Notes under the pieces: generated by a model
Told to the model about the DNA's origin: nothing
The model's database searches: none
Seen by the model: the letters and a program-made list of their open reading frames with translations, nothing else
Position numbers and translations under genes: made by a program
In this document: in pieces, positions 58,520 through 64,000 of the stretch
Layout of the letters: each line of letters starts with the position of its first letter
How positions within the stretch are numbered: the first letter of the stretch is position 1
Assembly (NCBI GenBank): GCA_024704765.1
Contig: JAKMXF010000011.1
Span: 139,070-203,069, forward strand
Direction of reading: 5' to 3'
Source of the DNA: Oopsacas minuta
Taxonomy: Eukaryota > Porifera > Hexactinellida > Lyssacinosida > Leucopsacidae
DNA: 64,000 nucleotides

Positions 58520-59840
58520 AGGGTCAGTAATGTGATGAAATTGATGAAATGTTATGCTCTAAAACCGAAAGGTTGTGTACAAGAGAAACATTCAAACGAT
58601 TTGAATTACATACTCGATTGTAAAACTCGTTGGAGCTCCATTCTAATCATGCTTGAGAAGATTGATAAAATAAAGAAGCATGTCAAAAATGCAATACTTG
58701 ATCTTGATATAGGGATCATATCAATGATGAGGATTTCCGCAATTATCAAATACAGTGGAAGCCGCGTAATTGGAACTAGTATATTTGGGAGCAGAATATT
58801 TACATAGAAAAATCGTCAGATAATTGGGACATCGAATCGGTTAATAAGGATTTCTTATCCCGATTAATCGGATCTGAAAAAGATATTCACATAATTGGGA
58901 TTTCTATCCCAATTAAACCATTTTATTTTTATTCAAAATCATTGTTTAATGGTTTGTTTTAAAAACTAGGAATTGGAATATTATCTACAACCATAACAAT
59001 ACAACACCAATGCGATTACCTTTTGCTAAACTAAGATTAGTAATTTGCTCACTTGATTCAGGGTCCATTGGCTGTTCCACCATGTATAATTCCCACAATA
59101 ATGACCAGATTGTTGGATATCACAACATTTTGCATGAGTTGCAATAATATCCAAGTGAATTATTGTTTAATCACTTACTTCCTACGTATATAGCGTAACG
59201 CATTTTATCACCTCTTAAAGTGGGACTAGACCCTTACTACAACGATTTCTCTACTAGACCATAAATAAATCAGGATTAGTAGTATTGAAATAAGATATAT
59301 CTGGTTTGTGGCCATTAAAACTAGTTTGAATACTTAAATAATCATAATCGGATAATCGCGCCAAACATTGACTCCCGAGCCGTCCCGATTAAGCGGCTTC
59401 CAAAATATTGTCAAAGCCCTGGACCCAATATATAACCTAGAAGTAGGGCTTTGCGAATTGTACATTTGCTGAAGCTACTATCAAGTTTCTATTAGAGGAA
59501 ATACAAAATTATTCATCTTCCGTTTATAAACTACAGTTCTTGAAGAAATTCAAGGACTGATTTCTCAGCAACGCCATACTGATGCTAGTTATAATTGCAT
59601 ATTACATAAGCCTACAGCTAAACCAGAAAAATAAGGAATGGTTAACAATTTATTTTATGATATATTATCCAGAATGAGTGAGAGAGGATATGAAAGAAGA
59701 AATCAATAATACTTCATGTAATACAAGTTCAGAATCATCTGAAATTGCTGCCACAGAAATGCTACTTATAGCAAAGAAATCGCAACTAGCCATCGATGCT
59801 TCAATGATCCAACCTCAGGAGATTATATGAATGAATACAT
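58520..59840 (+). pseudogene. hAT transposase remnant split by a MITE
   Basis: The frame 58532-58807 contains LNYILDCKTRWSSILIMLEK, matching the hAT block D..TRW.S...ML that follows the second catalytic Asp. After the inserted MITE (58753-59405), AEATIKFLLEEIQNY and a few later hAT-like words continue to about 59830. The remnant has no long open frame. Confidence 0.6.
58753..59405. mobile_element. Tigger-type MITE inserted in hAT remnant
   Basis: The left end CAGTGGAAGCCGCGTAATTG and the complement of the right end (TTTTGGAAGCCGCTTAATCG) are inverted repeats. They are flanked by TA at 58751-58752 and 59406-59407. Length is 653 bp. The interior has recurring AATTGGGAT/AATCGGGA words, including the palindrome AATTGGGATTTCTATCCCAA, but no coding sequence. 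Confidence 0.8.
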
Positions 59841-60861
59841 GATTACTAAGCAAATAGGTAGAAGATGTCACTATTCAGGGAATCTTTACAAGCTGTTGAT
59901 TACAGTACAACAAACCTAGGTCCATGAAGAATGAATTCTATTCTTAGAAAATACGTATGCAAAAGGTTTAGCCCAGGCCTGAGCAACATGACCTTGTTTC
60001 ATTAGAAATAACAAGTCAAATATAAATAATTAACAAGGTAGGCAAATTTCATTATTATATTGCATATATTACATATCTGGCCCTAAATGCAGCAAAGCTT
60101 AACTTCATACAATATAATAATACTGATTATATAATTGTAACAATAATTATCCTGGGATTGAGAGTACCAGGGTATCTATCGAGCTATATTGTAGCGGGCC
60201 TAAATGAGTTCTCGATTTCGATTAAGCGCATAGACTAATTGAATTTCCGAAGCATCAACTTAAATTTAAGCAAACTATACACCCATTACATAGAATATAG
60301 TTATACAACTTTCCAGAGGTGATATCTAGAATCTTTTGCTATACAAATAAGTAACATTGTATATTTATCTTATGCATTGTCTCTTTTAGTAAAATTAAAG
60401 TTTCTCCTATGTAGTACCAGAAGTATTAGGACTCGACCTATATAGCATTTATCAAGCTTCCTCCCTTTAATTATAAACAGTTTACCTTTTGAATTATTTT
60501 ACAATATTCATGAATTCAACTGAACTCTCCTTAAAAACTATAATATAATACAATTGACATTCATGATTATTACGTAACCCTTACATTATTCGTCGAAATT
60601 AGGCGTATACAGCGGGCCGAACTCTCAAATTTTCTTGCTCCTAACTATACAAATTTTTAGTAATACGCGGCTGTAAGAGCGCGTAGTGCTCCTGGTTGAA
60701 AGCCTTGAGGGGAACCCAGGATTAGCTGAAATTTAATCCCGAAATCCCGTTACACAAAAGAAAACGGGATTGCAAGCCCTAGCTACATGTTATTATAGTT
60801 CCAAAATTACAATAAAGGTCATGAATTTAGTGGGAATTCAGGAATTTCGAAATATTTTTAC
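59841..60861. other. Intron sequence without recognised features
   Basis: Nothing was recognised up to the OGDH exon D donor. A GC-richer patch lies at about 60660-60720. Confidence 0.4.
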
Positions 60862-61098
60862 CTGAATGTAAATTAAATTCGCATTCTGGAGGTGATGAAT
60901 ACTTCATACCAATTAGTTTCAGCATGTCAAGCTGGACGCCAGTGTTTCTTACTTTGAAATCAATCTTTCCATCTTTCGGAAAGAATCCCTTCCAATTCGA
61001 ATCCAGCCAGTGTTTATTCAACATTTTTACATTTTCTTGGGCATATGCAGCTTCACATTTTCTCAGATAGGTTTGTTTCATGCTATTGACCCATTGAC
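60862..61098 (-). CDS. OGDH: 2-oxoglutarate dehydrogenase E1, internal exon D
   Basis: This 237-base exon starts with two bases completing a codon. It reads QWVNSMKQTYLRKCEAAYAQ, then HWLDSNWKGFFPKDGKIDF and SSPPECEFNLHS, leaving a single G. It corresponds to the linker of animal OGDH between the thiamine-diphosphate-binding and pyrimidine-binding domains (YKRKCEAA...HWLDSPW.GFF). The acceptor is TATTGTTTAG before GTCAAT and the donor is TCAG|GTAAAA. Joining to exon C gives FNLHS-G-LARIL, aligning with FKIHTGLSRIL in human OGDH. The less conserved sequence is expected for this linker. Upstream exons lie beyond the window. Confidence 0.95.
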
Positions 61099-61227
61099 CT
61101 AAACAATATAAAGCAAAAATTATTTTCAACGAATTGCAAAATGAAGTTGACAAAAAGAAAAATACTAAACAGTAAGCAAAGGAATTTGAAAGTGATAAGA
61201 AAATATTATTGAAAATCTATACTATCA

Positions 61228-61770
61228 AAACGCAATTAATCTACATATATGTGTATATGCTTGAATATAATCGATGTATATACGCATATGTTTGTATTCC
61301 AAAATTGATTGAAGAACTGGTAGACCAGCTGATTTTAGGAAAACTATGGAACTGGCTCGGAAAAGTTCGAGTCATGGAAGACAACTCACACCTATGAAGA
61401 AATTGTGCCTTAATATTCACCTTATTGGATAAAAATAATCATATATCTGCCAGTGCTCACCCATTATACATGATGGAAGTTTGCAATTTGTATCACAGGT
61501 AGCCCTCAATGGGCTAAATGTCCTGATAGCATGATTTTGACTAAATATAAACTCATCATGGAATGAATACGTTATAATGACTATACAAAATTTGAATTTT
61601 TGTATAAATTTCAATATTATTGAGAGCATTATTATACTTAAGGTTGGATTTACCCAGATTGCTAACCTAAACCCACGTAGCAGCTCAGGAATACAACAGA
61701 GGCGATTAAAAAGTATTTTTGATGGGCCATGAAGAATAGAAATATATATTTGCAAGGTTTACTTCACGGA
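61228..61770 (+). repeat. Dispersed repeat family, copy 3 of 3
   Basis: It matches 50490-51000 block by block (AAAACGCAATT, AATTGATTGAAGAACTGG, TACATGATGGAAGTTTGCAA, ATCACAGGTA, AAACTCATCATGGAATGA). It ends near AAGGTTTACTTCACGG. It is the longest of the three copies and may be closest to full length. Confidence 0.7.
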
Positions 61771-62531
61771 AGTCGCTAAGAGTTTTCACCTAGAGAGGGG
61801 GGGGCAGGACGATGGGAAAGGTGTTTCACGGGTTTAGCAGGAGCATACCTAATGCCAGATCATTAAATTTTAGTTGGGTAGAACCATCCAGTGTGGCAGT
61901 TGCGTTGTGTGGCTTTGATATAAGGGGGGCACAAATCCAATCTGGTTGTCAATAAGTTCTAGATGTTTCCTACCAGATTGAATTTGGGCACCCCAGATTT
62001 CAAATCCTATGAGCGCTGTAAATAATCAGTAAGGTCCAAAAGCCAAACAATTGAAAGAAATAACGTTTGGTCTGCAATGCCCCATGAAGTTGTTTTTCTG
62101 GGAGAGTAATATGTTGCTCGAAGACTATTTGGGGCCTCAGTTATATATGCACGACGTTACTGCAGATGGTGGTCTGGGTGTTGTAATCTTCCAGTCGTGA
62201 CGGGGCGTAGCCCTTGGACAACAAGCTACAATAGCCACTAAATTAAGCACCTTTGTCAGTACGTGGCAGTCCATGTAGGTTTGAAACTTGAAACAATGTA
62301 CCATAAGTGTGTAATACACATTTGATTTGATTATTTTTCAATTGGCTTTGTGCTTTGCGTATATGAATAAGATGGATACATTTCAGGGTTCTATCCAGGA
62401 ATTTGTTAAGGCGTATCGCTTTATGTGACATGTGTCTGGAGGAATTTTCACCAGCCATAGCTCAATGTTAGTGTTATATTTTAGGATTAAATAGTGAAAT
62501 ATTTAATAAACAACCAGAAATTATCAAAAAG
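61771..62531. other. Intron sequence with unassigned ORFs
   Basis: Two minus-strand ORFs (62243-62458, 62137-62319) have no recognised family. The first starts MAGENSSRHMSHKAIRLNKF. A G8 run lies at 61797-61804. Confidence 0.35.
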
Positions 62532-62533
62532 TA

Positions 62534-63841
62534 CAAGGGTTGTTCAATAAATTTGAGACTATGTTCATAATTCATTAAGTAAACATATACTTATCGTAAT
62601 TGATTATCAAATGTTTCGATAAATTCCCCCTTTAACTTTATACACCGTTTCCATCGTTCTGATAACTTTACAAGCCCAGTGGTATAGAATTCTTTAGGGG
62701 TCCCTTTTCCCACTGTTATATTTCATACTCCAGCCGTTTGAAATCATCAAATCTCTTCTCTCGAAGAGGTCTCTTCATCTCTCCAAACAGCCAGTAGTCG
62801 CTGGGAGCCAGGTCTGGACCATACAGGGGATTAGGGAGGCAGTCGAATCCTAAGTCGTCAATTGCAGCCATTGTCTTGGAGCTTACATGGGGCCTTGCGT
62901 TGTAATGTTGCAGCAATACGCCACGTGTCAACTTGCCTCGCCTCTCACATTTACTCGCTTCACGAAATTCTTTCAATTCGTCAACATAATAATCCCTGTT
63001 TATCGTTGTCTTCTCAGGCAACCAGTCGAGGCGTATAATTCCTTCCCTATCCCAAAGTACTGTTGCCATTCTCTCCCCTGCTGATTTTGCGGCCTTTGCC
63101 TTGATGGGTAGAAGTTCATCACGTCTCTTCCACTGCTTCGATTGAGTTTTGCTCTCTGGTTCATAATAATGAAACCAAGTTTCATCCCCCATTACTATAC
63201 GATCCAATAAGTCTTCCTCTACTGTGTACCCTGGTAGTAATTCTTTGCTAACTCTGACCCTTTCGTGTTTTTGTTCTTTAGAAAGAAGTTTTGCGACCCC
63301 ACGCGCAGTTAGCTTCGACATTTCCAGATCTTCAGTGATAATTGAGTGTAGTGTGGCTTTTAATATACCTACCCTCTCTTCTAACTCACGCAGGCTTATT
63401 CGTCTGTCCTCGTCCAAAATTGTTTGGACCCTCTTGATATTACTGTGGGTTTTGGAGGAAGTCGGACGACCTGGACGAGGGTCATCGTGGAGTTCCTCAT
63501 CGCCATTATCAAAACGTTCGATCCATCTATATATGGTGGCTTTCGAAGGACATTCATCACCGAAAATATCCTGCATTTCACGAAGAATGTATGAACCAGC
63601 CTTCCCCTTTTTCCACAGGTACCAAAATTGTTGTTTTCCTTCTTTGCTACAATCTATTAGTTGAAAAAAGTAGCCTATACAAATGAAACTTTATACTGAA
63701 GAATAGCTAGTAGAGTAAAGAGTATATTGTATCGAAGTTAGGCAATCAAGTTAGGCTTGTAATCTGATATTAGGCTTAGAGCTGTATTAACTAGAATATG
63801 AATTCGATACATTAGTCTCAATAAATATTGAACAACCCTTG
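62534..63841 (-). mobile_element. mariner element with TIRs
   Basis: Inverted repeats CAAGGGTTGTTCAATAAATT (left) and CAAGGGTTGTTCAATATTTA (complement of right) continue into TTGAGACTA. They are flanked by TA at 62532-62533 and 63842-63843. Length is 1,308 bp, the usual mariner size. It contains a transposase with a long open frame on the minus strand. Confidence 0.93.
62716..63660 (-). pseudogene. mariner transposase, DD34D with second Asp replaced
   Basis: The open frame from ATG 63576 encodes 286 residues. The same frame extends upstream without ATG to about 63660 (KQQFWYLWKKGKAGSYILRE), which is normal mariner N-terminal sequence, so the true start codon is lost. Helix-turn-helix motifs are PSKATIYRWIERF and LRELEERVGILKATLHSI. 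The catalytic motifs are MGDETWFHYYEP (D131), LLQHYNARPH (Y225 where Asp is required) and DLAPSDYWLF (D260). Spacing from 225 to 260 is the DD34D of mariners. Loss of the second Asp should abolish catalysis although the frame is open. The C-terminus ends at a stop after RLEYEI, slightly early for the family (usually about 345 residues in all). Confidence 0.9.
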
Positions 63842-63843
63842 TA

Positions 63844-64000
63844 TTTTATCAACAGAGGTTTCGACTGGAAAATCGTACAATAATCCTTGATACTATAACA
63901 TGTATAGTCAAGTCCACTTGTGACTGTGCCGACTATACTTTAGTATAGTGGCCTAGTATTGAAATGGGTGCCTATATTATTTTTAACAACTGAAGGGATA
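63844..64000. other. Sequence after mariner, no features
   Basis: Nothing was recognised. It lies within the upstream OGDH intron. Confidence 0.5.

Larger units (their letters stand above)
31202..60861 (-). other. OGDH intron between exons D and C (29,660 bp)
   Basis: The interval is bounded by GT (60861-60860) and AG (31203-31202) on the minus strand, phase 1. It holds at least a dozen transposon insertions, annotated individually, including the intact CACTA-like gene on the opposite strand to OGDH. Confidence 0.9.

Noticed and set aside
63224-63664. 146-codon plus-strand ORF
   Set aside because: Antisense shadow of the mariner transposase.
1-64000. CRISPR arrays, rRNA, tRNA, or LTR retrotransposons
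   Set aside because: Read on both strands; no array of spaced identical repeats, no rRNA or cloverleaf-like sequence, and no reverse transcriptase or paired LTRs were recognised.

Overview
The window is eukaryotic: AT-rich, intron-containing, and dominated by decayed DNA transposons. It almost certainly comes from an arthropod. The mix of Tigger/pogo, mariner/Tc1, hAT, RAG1-like and other arthropod-type transposase families would fit a crustacean such as a parasitic copepod, but the species is a guess.

The only clear host gene is 2-oxoglutarate dehydrogenase E1 (OGDH), on the minus strand. Four consecutive coding exons are present, in transcript order 60862-61098, 30972-31201, 13483-13617 and 1687-1980. 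All have canonical splice sites and compatible phases. They total 896 coding bases, about 1.4% of the window. The introns between them are about 29.7, 17.4 and 11.5 kb, and the gene runs off both ends. Everything else lies in these introns or in the two flanking ones.

Layout by intron. The downstream intron (1-1686) holds a Harbinger-like repeat inserted into a Tc1/mariner-type pseudogene. The 11.5-kb intron holds two Tigger elements (2126-4115, 7119-9234) and hAT debris. The 17.4-kb intron holds a 3.1-kb element with about 370-bp inverted repeats and an unnamed transposase family (15881-18970). It also holds a RAG1-like fragment, a hAT pseudogene abutting a RAG1-like pseudogene that is split by a 1,014-bp Harbinger-like repeat (21647-26091), and a near-intact Tigger (27607-29946). 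The 29.7-kb intron holds a P/THAP9-like pseudogene, a Tc1 element, and an apparently intact two-exon 559-aa transposase inside a CACTA-like element (36887-39514). It continues with hAT debris, a second, broken copy of the CACTA-like family (41459-43695), a nearly complete RAG1-like transposase (47625-49686), another Harbinger-like copy, a RAG1-like N-terminal remnant, further Tc1/mariner pseudogenes, and a hAT remnant split by a Tigger-type MITE. The upstream intron (from 61099) holds a dispersed repeat copy and a mariner (62534-63841).

The most notable content is two DDE transposase families that share the arrangement D...D-x(14 or 18)-CxxC...LH...HxxxxH...SEExxE. One is recognisably RAG1/Transib-like. 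The other has termini starting CACTA or CACTG and 3-bp TAA/TTA target duplications. The long-inverted-repeat element at 15881-18970, with a perfect 8-bp target duplication, is the best candidate for an undescribed transposon type.
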